Assembly: GCF_008801605.1 (NCBI RefSeq)
Contig: NZ_VZPJ01000014.1
Span: forward strand, 1-64,000
Direction: 5' to 3'
Origin: Pseudomonas brassicacearum subsp. brassicacearum
Lineage (GTDB): Bacteria; Pseudomonadota; Gammaproteobacteria; Pseudomonadales; Pseudomonadaceae
Length of the DNA: 64,000 bases
The notes below the pieces were generated by a model. That model ran no database searches, was not told the origin of the DNA, and saw nothing but the letters and a program-made list of their open reading frames with translations. Below are positions 7,746 through 16,125 of the stretch, piece after piece (within the stretch, counting starts at the first letter, position 1; every line of letters starts with the position of its first letter). Both the position numbers and the translations under genes were made by a program.

Positions 7746-9026
7746 TTAACCGGTGAAGAATTTCAGGGGTCCCAGGACCAGTTGCGGGAACAGGACCAGC
7801 AGGAACAGCACCGCCAGTTGCGCTAGAAGGAACGGCCACACGCCACGAACGATTTCTTCGATATTGAGCTTGGAAACCCCGCTCACCACGTTGAGCACAG
7901 TGCCCACGGGCGGGGTAATCAGGCCGATGGCGGTGTTGATCAGGAACAACACGCCGAAGTAAACCGGGTCGATGCCCGCCTGGGTGATCGCCGGCATCAG
8001 CACCGGTGTGAGGATGAGGATGCTCGGCGTCATGTCCATGACCGTACCGACCAGGATGATCATCAGCATGATCACTACCAACAGCAGGGTCGGGCTATCC
8101 ATGAACGGCTCGAGCACCGCCGCCAATTGGCCTGGCAAGTCGGCAATGGTCACCAGCCAGGAAGAAACCATGGCGGCGGCGACCAGCAGCATCACCACCG
8201 AGGTGGTCTTGGCCGAGGACAGGATCACCTCGTACAACTGGCTGACTTTCATTTCCCGGTAGATCACCAGGGACACGAATAGCGAATAGACCGCCGCCAC
8301 CACTGCCGCTTCCGTCGGGGTGAAAATGCCGAACTTGAGGCCGAAAATAATGATGATCGGCAAGCCCATGGCCCAGCTGCCCTCAACCAATGCCCGCAGG
8401 ACCTCGGCACGGGATTGCTTGGGTGGCGTCTCGACATTCTCGCTGCGGGAAACGAACCACCAGGCAATGGCGAGCGCCGCTCCGAGCATGATCCCCGGCA
8501 CGATGCCGGCCAGGAACAACTTGGAAATCGACACCCCGGACGCCACGCCAAAGACAATGAAGCCAATGCTCGGCGGAATGATCGGCGCGATAATGCCACC
8601 GGCGGCAATCAAACCCGCCGAGCGTGCCCGGTTATGCCCGGCCAGCACCATCATCGGTACCAACAAGGCCGCCAGTGCCGCCGCATCGGCCACGGCCGAA
8701 CCGGAGAGCGACGCCAGCAGGCAGGACGCGATGATCGCCACGTAACCGAGACCACCGCGCTTGTGCCCCACCAGCGCCATGGCAATGTTGACGATGCGTT
8801 TGGACAAGCCACCGACATTCATGATCTCGCCGGCCAGCATGAAGAACGGCACGGCCATCAGTGGGAAGCTGTCCGCCCCGTTGAGCAGGTTCTGGGCAAT
8901 GATTTGCGCGTCGAACAGATCCAGGTAGAACATCAACGCCACACTGACCACCAGCAAGGCAAACGCGATGGGCATGCCCAGTGCCATGCTGCCCATCAGG
9001 GAACCGAGGAAAATAACCAGCGTCAT
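7746..9026 (-). CDS. TRAP transporter large permease subunit (DctM)
   Basis: A 426-residue, highly hydrophobic protein with roughly 12 membrane segments. It shows the DctM signatures PFFMLAGEIMNVGGLSKRIVNIA, SGSAVADAAALAALLVPMM and GGIIAPIIPPSIGFIVFG. It overlaps the DctQ gene by 4 nt (ATGA), showing translational coupling. It is the Na+-coupled transport subunit for the substrate delivered by the downstream-encoded DctP. Confidence 0.96.
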   Translation of the reverse strand: MTLVIFLGSLMGSMALGMPIAFALLVVSVALMFYLDLFDAQIIAQNLLNGADSFPLMAVPFFMLAGEIMNVGGLSKRIVNIAMALVGHKRGGLGYVAIIASCLLASLSGSAVADAAALAALLVPMMVLAGHNRARSAGLIAAGGIIAPIIPPSIGFIVFGVASGVSISKLFLAGIVPGIMLGAALAIAWWFVSRSENVETPPKQSRAEVLRALVEGSWAMGLPIIIIFGLKFGIFTPTEAAVVAAVYSLFVSLVIYREMKVSQLYEVILSSAKTTSVVMLLVAAAMVSSWLVTIADLPGQLAAVLEPFMDSPTLLLVVIMLMIILVGTVMDMTPSILILTPVLMPAITQAGIDPVYFGVLFLINTAIGLITPPVGTVLNVVSGVSKLNIEEIVRGVWPFLLAQLAVLFLLVLFPQLVLGPLKFFTG

Positions 9027-9583
9027 GGGCGGGTACTCTTGATGTGGTCAGGGGTGATGGAGTTAGGTGTGATCACCTCGGCGTCGTTGTCCTTGACCAT
9101 CACCAACTCGTCATCCCCCAGCTTGCCGGACAGCGCCAGGTAGAGCTCGTAGAGCAGGATCGCTGCGGCACTGGCGCCAAACACCAGGCCGGCCCCATAA
9201 AACAGCGCCATGGACAATCCTGACGCCGGGGCAACTACATTCAGGTTGATCGCGGCCTGTTGCCAACTGCCACTGAAAATCAGCCAGCAGATGTACAACA
9301 TCAAAAGATGACTGATCACCAGGCAGATACGCTTTCCGGCCGGCGGCAAGCGCTTGACCAGGCTGTCCATGCCCAGGTGAGCACGGTCCTTGAGCGCCAC
9401 CAGGGCACCGAGAAATATCATCCAGACGAAGAACCAGCGCGACAGCTCCTCCGACACACTGATGCCAGAGTTGAAGGCATAACGCAGCACCACATTGCCG
9501 AACACCAGCACGATCATCGCGACCATGCACAACACAATCAGTAGCTTGAGCAGCTTGAAATACAGATCGACGATTTTTGTCAT
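9023..9583 (-). CDS. TRAP transporter small permease subunit (DctQ)
   Basis: A 186-residue integral membrane protein with four hydrophobic segments (about 12-35, 50-70, 85-110 and 128-150). It includes the typical DctQ sequence EELSRWFFVWMIFLGALVALKDRAHLGMD. It is the first gene of the TRAP operon and is followed by DctM with a 4-nt overlap. The C-terminal 30 residues are hydrophilic. Confidence 0.95.
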   Translation of the reverse strand: MTKIVDLYFKLLKLLIVLCMVAMIVLVFGNVVLRYAFNSGISVSEELSRWFFVWMIFLGALVALKDRAHLGMDSLVKRLPPAGKRICLVISHLLMLYICWLIFSGSWQQAAINLNVVAPASGLSMALFYGAGLVFGASAAAILLYELYLALSGKLGDDELVMVKDNDAEVITPNSITPDHIKSTRP

Positions 9584-9655
9584 CTTGAAGAACTCCGAGG
9601 CTTGTCGAGCGCCGACATCCCATTGGCGCGATAAGACCGCAAACAGCGTGGGCCG

Positions 9656-9748
9656 CTAGCGGATCGAACCTGAGAGGCTGGAAGATGCTTCCGGATTGGA
9701 ACAACGGATCAAGGGAAAGGCGTGTGGCGCTCGCAGACGAGTAGGCAT
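9656..9748 (-). CDS. Possible 30-codon leader peptide upstream of the TRAP operon
   Basis: A small reading frame (begins MPTRLRAPHAFPLIRC, ends SSSLSGSIR) starts with an ATG at 9746-9748. An AGAGGA Shine-Dalgarno precedes it by about 7 nt. It ends about 73 nt before dctQ, in the 5' leader of the TRAP operon. It resembles no known family to me. The good ribosome-binding site and position make an upstream regulatory ORF conceivable, but a chance ORF cannot be excluded. Confidence 0.25.
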   Translation of the reverse strand: MPTRLRAPHAFPLIRCSNPEASSSLSGSIR

Positions 9749-9807
9749 GGAGTATTCCTCTATTTTTATTATGGTCTTGGCCTCGTTGGGCAAGACGGGT
9801 TGCCGAT

Positions 9808-9836
9808 AAAATGTACCACCCGGTTAGTTTGGTCAA
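9808..9836 (-). promoter_or_regulatory. Candidate sigma-70 promoter of the TRAP operon
   Basis: On the minus strand a TTGACC -35-like hexamer (9831-9836) and a CATTTT -10-like hexamer (9808-9813) are separated by 17 nt, about 225 nt upstream of dctQ. The spacer contains an ACCA...TGGT interrupted inverted repeat that could be an operator. The -10 match is poor, so this is tentative. Confidence 0.35.
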
Positions 9837-10519
9837 TAACCCCGACAGGCGTACAACACAAAGCGTGCGATTATCGGTCGCCATGAGAGGACGACTTACC
9901 GCCTCTTGGATGTGAGTGGGACCGTTCTACGCAACTTACCGATTACAAGTAACGACTCCGCCTAGTGGGCCATTGCGAGTGGAACCATTCTTTTGGCTTA
10001 TTAGTATAAAAGCTAAAATTAAATTGAACTTTTTTACAGATAGCCAACTTCAACTCCAACTAACCAAGTAAAAACCGTTATTTCAGACGACTTACAGGCG
10101 CCATTCCAATGACACCCCCGCACCGGCCAAGCGAGAAATTAGGCGCCAAAAAAACATCGGCACCACCGTCCCAATTCTGAACAGGCCATTAAATCGGCAT
10201 CTAAATAATAAAAAATCTTTTGATATCAACAAGTAACAGAAGTTATAGCGCATCTTTAAGACACCTCTACCCGACCACTAAACAACCCTCAGAGAAATTA
10301 TTAATAAACTTCCGCATATAAATCTTTGCGCTCATGATTTTTGATGCTAATAATCTGCCGCCCCGAACTTCAAGATGCCACTGCGTCACTTCCTGTGTAC
10401 GTCAAACCGCTGTCTGACAACGGGTCACTACTCAACTTAAATCGCTTGCTTTCTCGAATGCCTCATCGCGTCCGGGCGAGCTGCTGTGCGGCGCAGCAAA
10501 CTGCGCGAGGAAGGGCGTC
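9837..10519. other. AT-rich intergenic region upstream of the exopolysaccharide operon
   Basis: About 680 nt without a convincing gene. From about 9990 to 10345 the sequence is conspicuously A/T-rich compared with its neighbours, with runs such as AAAAAATC and ATTATTAATAAA. It then returns to normal composition before wecB. The short frames here have no ribosome-binding site or codon bias. The region probably holds the promoter and regulator-binding sites of the wecB-bcsB-nfrB-nfrA operon. Low-GC promoters of this sort are typical targets of MvaT/MvaU xenogeneic silencers, which is inference. Confidence 0.5.
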
Positions 10520-11746
10520 ATCGCAACTAATCATCCACGAATCAAGATCCTTTCGATCTTCGGTACCCGTCCGGAAGCCATCAAGATGGCCCCCTTGGTC
10601 AAGGCCCTCGCCGCCGAACCGGGCATTGAGTCACTGATCTGTGTCACCGGCCAGCATCAGAGCATGCTCAAGCAGGTCCTGGATCTGTTCGACCTCAAGG
10701 CCGATTTCACCCTCGACGTGATGACGCCGCACCAGACGCTCAACTCCCTGACTGCCGCGTTGTACGCAGCCATCGACCCGGTGCTGGAACAGACCCGGCC
10801 GGATCGGGTGTTGGTCCACGGCGATACCACTTCGGCCATGGTCGCGTCGATGGCCGCTTTCCATCGACGCATCCCTGTCGGCCATGTGGAAGCCGGCCTG
10901 CGCACCGGCGACATCTACAGCCCTTGGCCGGAAGAAATGAACCGCCGCTGCATCGACCTCAGCGCCGACCTGCTGTTCGCACCTACCGAACAATCGCGTG
11001 ACAACTTGCTGGGCGAACGTCTGCAAGGCCGTTGCCTGGTGACCGGCAACACCGTGATCGACGCGCTGCAACTGACGGCCCGACGCATCAATGACGATGC
11101 CCGGTTGCGTGACGAACTGGATCAACAGTTCCCGTACCTGCAAACCGGACGCAAGCTGCTGCTGGTGACCGGCCACCGCCGAGAAAACTTCGGCGAGGGC
11201 TTCCTGGACATCTGCAAGGCCTTGCGTCACCTGGCCCAGCGACCGGATATCCAGATCGTCTACCCGGTGCACCTCAACCCCAACGTACTAGGCCCGGTGA
11301 CCGAACAGCTGGGCGATCTGCTCAATGTGCATTTGATCAAGCCGCTGGACTACCTGGCCTTCGTACGCTTGATGCAACACGCCCATGTCATCCTCACCGA
11401 CTCCGGTGGCGTGCAGGAAGAAGCGCCGTCGCTGGGCAAACCGGTGCTGGTGATGCGCGATGTCACTGAACGCCCTGAAGCAGTAGCGGCGGGCACGGTG
11501 CGCCTGGTCGGCACCTCGCCGGCATCGATCATCGCTGGCGTGGACGCATTGTTCGACGATGACGCGTTGTGGCGCCGCGCCTCACAAGCCGCCAACCCCT
11601 ATGGCGACGGCAATGCCAGCCAACGCATCGTCGATACCCTGATGGGGCGCCCGGTCGACGACTTCGTCGTGGCCCAACCGCCTGCACAGCAGCCGGTCGC
11701 TCCATCACTGTCCGAGCCGCGTGAGTTGCTCGCCGATTTCAACTGA
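10520..11746 (+). CDS. wecB: UDP-N-acetylglucosamine 2-epimerase (non-hydrolysing), apparent ATC start
   Basis: Cytoplasmic enzyme converting UDP-GlcNAc to UDP-ManNAc. The family N-terminus IKILSIFGTRPEAIKMAPLVKAL is fully encoded, but the first in-frame ATG (10586) lies inside that motif, after EAIK. Reading upstream gives IATNHPRIKILS, with an ATC codon at 10520-10522 placed 8 nt after an AGGA Shine-Dalgarno (10508-10511). No ATG, GTG or TTG is in frame between the upstream stop and 10586. I therefore place the start at the ATC, either a rare non-canonical initiator or an ATG changed by mutation or sequencing error. Later family motifs include HGDTTSAM, GHVEAGLRTGDIYSPWPEEMNR, TGHRRENFGEG and LTDSGGVQEEAPSLGKPVLVMRDVTERPEAV. 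It is the first gene of the exopolysaccharide operon and presumably supplies UDP-ManNAc to the NfrB-like synthase. Confidence 0.9.
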   Translation: MATNHPRIKILSIFGTRPEAIKMAPLVKALAAEPGIESLICVTGQHQSMLKQVLDLFDLKADFTLDVMTPHQTLNSLTAALYAAIDPVLEQTRPDRVLVHGDTTSAMVASMAAFHRRIPVGHVEAGLRTGDIYSPWPEEMNRRCIDLSADLLFAPTEQSRDNLLGERLQGRCLVTGNTVIDALQLTARRINDDARLRDELDQQFPYLQTGRKLLLVTGHRRENFGEGFLDICKALRHLAQRPDIQIVYPVHLNPNVLGPVTEQLGDLLNVHLIKPLDYLAFVRLMQHAHVILTDSGGVQEEAPSLGKPVLVMRDVTERPEAVAAGTVRLVGTSPASIIAGVDALFDDDALWRRASQAANPYGDGNASQRIVDTLMGRPVDDFVVAQPPAQQPVAPSLSEPRELLADFN

Positions 11747-11784
11747 CCACCGTTATTCCTCTTATCAGATCGAGACTTGCCTGA

Positions 11785-13998
11785 ATGAAGCCTTCCGTTG
11801 CCATCCCTACGGGTGCGCTCAGCGCCCTTGCCTGCGGCTTGAGCCTGCTCGCGCTCATGCCGACCTTTGCCCTGGCTGCGGACAGCCCGCTGACCCAGGC
11901 TATTCATCGACTCAACGCCGATACCCGCCAGACACGTGAAGTGCGCTTGAGCGACCTGGGTATCACTGCGCCGATCCTCTTGAGCGCCAGCGACGCCCGC
12001 CGCGAACTCTACCTGCCAGTGCCCGCCGGCGTTGCCCTCGATGACGCAACCTTGCAACTGGATGCCAGCTACCTCAATGGCGAAGGCGGTCGCAACACCC
12101 TGCTGCTGTCCCTCGATGGTTACCCGGTGCGCGCCGAAGGGCTTAGCGAGGCACAAGGCGATGCCAGCGCCACACTCGGCGTCGACAAGGCCGCGCGTGA
12201 CAACGGCCTGGTGCGCCTGGGCGTTGCCTGGTCCTCGGTGGTGTCTCGACCGTTGTGCGAAGACGATCGGGTCATCGGCAACGTGCTGCGCATCCAACCC
12301 GAGACACGCCTGAACTACAGCTACGACGCCAGTCAGTTACGCGACGTTGGTACGGCTTGGGCGGCCCTGCCCGGTGAACCCGGCATCCTCGTCGCCCCCG
12401 GTTCGTTGTCCGCTGCCAGCTACGATTCGGCCTGGCGCCTGGGCGTGGCACTGGAACGCATCGGCAAACACAGCCGCATCCTGCCCTTCCCTGTCGTGCA
12501 GGACAGCGTGGACCTGAGCAGCCTGCGCATTCCTGCCGAGTTATTGAGCATTCCAGCCTTCGCCAGCCTCAACGGCAAAGGCCCGCACACCTTGGCCAAC
12601 CCGGCCGAGATCGGCGCACTGCTGGTGTTGGGCCAGACCTCGAACGTACAGGCAGACCTGGCGATCAACGACCCGGAACTGCTCAAGGCCATCAACCAGT
12701 CCCTGGACGCCTTGCAAAACCAGGTCCAGGGCCTCGACACAACGGCAGCCAGCGCGCTGACCCAATGGCGCGAACAGCACGTCAACGCAGCGCTGGCGAG
12801 CGCCGGCACCGACAACGTAAGCCTGGCGCTGCTCGGCACTCGCCCGGTCCTGATGATCGCCCCGCAATCCACCGGCAAAGCCTTGTCGCTGCTCGGTTCG
12901 GCGTGGAGCAAACTGGCGAAAAGTCGTCAATTGACCGTGAGCGAAGCGCAAACACCGTTGAGCGACGATGGCCGTGTAGCCCTGTCGCGACTGGGCGGCG
13001 CCCCTGGCAACTTCGACGTGGCCTCGCGATTCGACTGGAGCACTTCGTTCCCTCTGGGCAGCGTGGCTTACGACGGTCGCCTGCCGGTCACGTCCGTGGT
13101 GGACGTCTCCGCAGCCCCGGGGGCTTCCGCTACAGCACCGGTGGCCTCGCTGTTTTTCAATGATTTCCTGATCGGCGCGCAGCAACTGACTACCGATGGT
13201 GAGCCACAGCGCATCCAGGCCCACATCCCACGCTACGCCCTGGGCTCGAAGAACACCTTGCGCGTGTCGTTCCAGCGCCAGCCGGTCAGCGACCGCTGCC
13301 TGGAAACGCCGCAAGCCTTCCCGGTATCGGTCCTGCCGACCAGCCACATCGTCCTGGAAAAAACCTCGCTGGACGACGACTTCTCCGGCATGGCCGCACG
13401 CTTCGCCGTGGACACCCAGATCCTGGTTCCCCAGGCCTACCTCGACCAACCGGCCAGCAGCCTGACGCGGGTCATTTCGGTGGCCGATACCAGCGGCGTA
13501 TCGCCGCTGCGCGCGCAGCTCAAGGTCAGCGCTGATCCGAAAGCCGTCGTCAGCCCGGACAAAGCCTTCCTGGCCTTCGAGTTGCCGCTCAAGGACAGCC
13601 AGGAATCGGTCCAGGTCGACGAGCAAGGTCGCCTGCGCATCAACCACAAGGACCAGGTGTTGCTGGACGTACAACCCCTCAACCAATTGGCCTCGCTGCA
13701 AGTGGTGCAGACCGCAGGCCAGCACGGCCTGGTCTACCGGGCCCTGGGCAACCAGCCGCCAAGCCTGGCCAAGCCGATTGTGCTGACCCGTGGCGACGTG
13801 GCGATTCTGGGCAACAACGGGGCCGTGGCGATCTTCGATACCCAAGACCCAAGCGGTAGCCTGCTGATCGGCAGCGAAGAACCCAAGGGCCTGGACGCCT
13901 GGCGTAAACCTTCGCTGCTCTGGTTGATTCCAGGCGCCATTATCCTGTTCCTCCTCTTGTTGCTGGCAGGCCGTAGCGCCCGTCGCAATCGCCAGTAA
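11785..13998 (+). CDS. BcsB-like periplasmic, membrane-anchored polysaccharide synthase subunit
   Basis: A 737-residue protein with a signal peptide (about 1-32, ending FALA), a large beta-rich periplasmic region and one C-terminal transmembrane helix (about 712-732, LLWLIPGAIILFLLLLLAG) followed by a basic tail (RSARRNRQ). This is the architecture of the cellulose synthase accessory subunit BcsB. Segments such as REVRLSDLGITAPILL, ARRELYLPVPAGV, YLNGEGGRNTLLLSLDG, LRIQPETRLNYSYD and CLETPQAFPVSVLPTSHIVLE look BcsB-like. It lies 38 nt after wecB and 12 nt before the nfrB-like synthase. I infer that it guides the nascent chain across the periplasm, as BcsB does for BcsA. A BcsB-type subunit is not part of the E. 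coli nfrA/nfrB locus as I know it. Confidence 0.8.
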   Translation: MKPSVAIPTGALSALACGLSLLALMPTFALAADSPLTQAIHRLNADTRQTREVRLSDLGITAPILLSASDARRELYLPVPAGVALDDATLQLDASYLNGEGGRNTLLLSLDGYPVRAEGLSEAQGDASATLGVDKAARDNGLVRLGVAWSSVVSRPLCEDDRVIGNVLRIQPETRLNYSYDASQLRDVGTAWAALPGEPGILVAPGSLSAASYDSAWRLGVALERIGKHSRILPFPVVQDSVDLSSLRIPAELLSIPAFASLNGKGPHTLANPAEIGALLVLGQTSNVQADLAINDPELLKAINQSLDALQNQVQGLDTTAASALTQWREQHVNAALASAGTDNVSLALLGTRPVLMIAPQSTGKALSLLGSAWSKLAKSRQLTVSEAQTPLSDDGRVALSRLGGAPGNFDVASRFDWSTSFPLGSVAYDGRLPVTSVVDVSAAPGASATAPVASLFFNDFLIGAQQLTTDGEPQRIQAHIPRYALGSKNTLRVSFQRQPVSDRCLETPQAFPVSVLPTSHIVLEKTSLDDDFSGMAARFAVDTQILVPQAYLDQPASSLTRVISVADTSGVSPLRAQLKVSADPKAVVSPDKAFLAFELPLKDSQESVQVDEQGRLRINHKDQVLLDVQPLNQLASLQVVQTAGQHGLVYRALGNQPPSLAKPIVLTRGDVAILGNNGAVAIFDTQDPSGSLLIGSEEPKGLDAWRKPSLLWLIPGAIILFLLLLLAGRSARRNRQ

Positions 13999-14010
13999 CG
14001 GTACCCTTCG

Positions 14011-16125
14011 ATGACGTCGATTTATTGGCCCTATTGGCTGGCCCATTACTACAACTACCTGGAGATCGCGACCATCGTGGTCGCGGTGCTGATCCTGATC
14101 TCCAGCCTGGACGATCTGATCGTTGACGTGTGGTACTGGTCTCGTCGCCTGTACCGCAAGTTCACCGTGGACCGCCGCTACCGGCCGCTGACCGTCGAGC
14201 AATTGTTGGCCCGGGACGAACAGCCCCTGGCGATCATGGTGCCGGCCTGGCTGGAATACGACGTCATCGCGCCGATGATCGAGAACATGGTGTCGACACT
14301 CGACTACCAGAACTACGTGGTGTTCGTCGGTACGTACATCAACGACCAGCGCACCATCGACGAAGTCGAGCGGATGCGCAGACGCTACAAACAACTGCAC
14401 CGCGTGGAAGTGCCCCATGCCGGGCCGACCTGCAAGGCCGACTGCTTGAACTGGGTGATCCAGGCGATTTTCCTGCATGAGAAAACCCATGGCATGACCT
14501 TCGCCGGCGTCGTCCTGCACGACAGCGAGGACGTGCTGCATCCGCTGGAACTGCGTCTGTTCAACTACCTGTTGCCGCGCAAGGACATGATCCAGTTGCC
14601 CGTGGTGTCGCTGGAGCGCAACTGGTACGAATGGGTGGCGGGCGTCTACATGGACGAGTTCGCCGAATGGCACGGCAAGGACCTGGTGGTGCGTGAAAGC
14701 ATGACCGATACCGTACCCTCGGCCGGCGTCGGAACCTGTTTTTCCCATCGCGCCCTGCGGGTGCTGGCCGGTGAAACCGAAAACCAGCCGTTCAACACCG
14801 ACAGCCTCACCGAGGACTATGACGTTGGCGCGCGCTTGGCCAAGGTTGGCATGAATGCGATCTTCGTACGTTTCCCGGTGCAGTTCCGGGTGCTGCGCAA
14901 ATCCTGGTTTCGCAAACCCTACGAATCGACCCTGACCATGCCATTGTGCGTACGCGAGTTCTTCCCGGACACGTTCCGCACCGCCTTCCGGCAGAAGGCA
15001 CGCTGGACCCTGGGCATCGGCTTGCAAGGCTGGGAGCAGATGGGTTGGAACGGCTCGCTGGCCAACCGATACCTGCTGTTTCGCGACCGCAAGGGCGTGG
15101 TGACGGCGTTCGTGAGCATCATTGCCTACGTTATTCTGGTGCAACTGCTGGGCTTGATCGTCCTGCGCCACAGCGGCTTATGGGACGTCACCTTCCCTAC
15201 GCCGTTTGAAAGCAATGACCTGATCAAATACCTGCTGCTGGCCAACGGCGTCGCCTTGGTCTGGCGAATCCTGCACCGTTATTACTTCACCGCCGTGCTG
15301 TACGGCTGGCAGCATGGCTTGCTGTCCATGCCGCGCATGCTGGTGGGCAACTTCGTCAACTTCATGGCCGCTTCCCGGGCCTGGCGCATGTTCCTGGTGG
15401 GCAAGGTGATGAATCGCAAGCTGGTCTGGGACAAGACCATGCACGATTTTCCTTCCACCGACCTGGTCGCCATCGCGCCGCGCCGCCTGGGCAGCGTGTT
15501 GCTGTCCTGGCAGGCTATCACAGACACGGCCCTGCAAAGCGCCCTCCACGAACAACAGTCGCGCAACGTGCCTTTGGGGCGAATTCTGCTCAATAACGGC
15601 TGGCTGGACGATGAAACCCTGGCCGAAGCCATCGCGTTCCAGAATGACCTGCCACGGGTCTTTGATGTCGCCGAGAAAGCCGCTGCCTCGACGTCCCCGC
15701 TGAGCCCCGAGTTTGCCTTGCGCTGGCGGGTCGTGCCTCTGGGCCCCAACAGCGAAGGCCGCGAACAGATCGCCGTCGCCAACCCCTTGCCCGATGAAGG
15801 CCTGCAACAGGTCAGCGCCGCGCTGGGTAGCGAGCCGGTGCAACTGATTGCCCGGGAAAGCGAAATTCTCGCGCTGTTGCGCAAGCTGCCTGCGCGCAAC
15901 GGTCATGCCGTACCCAATGCCCGGGCGCCGCTGTTGGGCGACCTGCTGATCGAAATGGGCCTGCTCGATCGCGACGAATTCAGTCGCGTCATGCTCCAGT
16001 ACCGCCCGCAACACCACGGCCGCATCGGCGATTACCTGGTCGACAGCGGCGTGCTGCCACGTTCGACGATCGAACAGGTCGTGGCCCGTCAGCACAATCT
16101 CTACCCAACGGAGCTCCCGGCATGA
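14011..16125 (+). CDS. nfrB: NfrB-like inner-membrane glycosyltransferase with C-terminal MshEN-type c-di-GMP-binding region
   Basis: A 704-residue processive family-2 glycosyltransferase. TM1 is at about 17-35. The GT2 domain spans about 70-400 with MVPAWLEYDVIAPMIENMVSTLDY, a DSED acidic motif at 171-174, TED at 267-269 and the processivity motif QKARW at 328-332. Two or three further membrane helices follow (about 360-385 and 405-440). The C-terminal 200 residues carry glycine-spaced repeats typical of MshEN/GspE-N domains: PLGRILLNNGWLDDETLAEA near 530, then two tandem copies near 645-700 (LLGDLLIEMGLLDRDEFSRV and RIGDYLVDSGVLPRSTIEQV) separated by about six residues. MshEN pairs bind c-di-GMP, and E. 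coli NfrB is reported to be c-di-GMP-activated. The gene is in an operon with the BcsB-like gene and overlaps nfrA by 4 nt. Confidence 0.92.
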   Translation: MTSIYWPYWLAHYYNYLEIATIVVAVLILISSLDDLIVDVWYWSRRLYRKFTVDRRYRPLTVEQLLARDEQPLAIMVPAWLEYDVIAPMIENMVSTLDYQNYVVFVGTYINDQRTIDEVERMRRRYKQLHRVEVPHAGPTCKADCLNWVIQAIFLHEKTHGMTFAGVVLHDSEDVLHPLELRLFNYLLPRKDMIQLPVVSLERNWYEWVAGVYMDEFAEWHGKDLVVRESMTDTVPSAGVGTCFSHRALRVLAGETENQPFNTDSLTEDYDVGARLAKVGMNAIFVRFPVQFRVLRKSWFRKPYESTLTMPLCVREFFPDTFRTAFRQKARWTLGIGLQGWEQMGWNGSLANRYLLFRDRKGVVTAFVSIIAYVILVQLLGLIVLRHSGLWDVTFPTPFESNDLIKYLLLANGVALVWRILHRYYFTAVLYGWQHGLLSMPRMLVGNFVNFMAASRAWRMFLVGKVMNRKLVWDKTMHDFPSTDLVAIAPRRLGSVLLSWQAITDTALQSALHEQQSRNVPLGRILLNNGWLDDETLAEAIAFQNDLPRVFDVAEKAAASTSPLSPEFALRWRVVPLGPNSEGREQIAVANPLPDEGLQQVSAALGSEPVQLIARESEILALLRKLPARNGHAVPNARAPLLGDLLIEMGLLDRDEFSRVMLQYRPQHHGRIGDYLVDSGVLPRSTIEQVVARQHNLYPTELPA

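Noticed and set aside
10341..10637. 98-codon open frame upstream of wecB
   Set aside because: It overlaps the true wecB frame in another phase, lacks a ribosome-binding site and its sequence (RSSVPVRKPSRWPPW) is the frame-shifted GTRPEAIKMAP motif.
12541..15171. 876-codon open frame on the minus strand
   Set aside because: Antisense to the bcsB-like and nfrB genes. The composition (His/Gln/Asp/Val-rich) is the typical reverse-frame artefact of high-GC DNA; no domain is recognisable.
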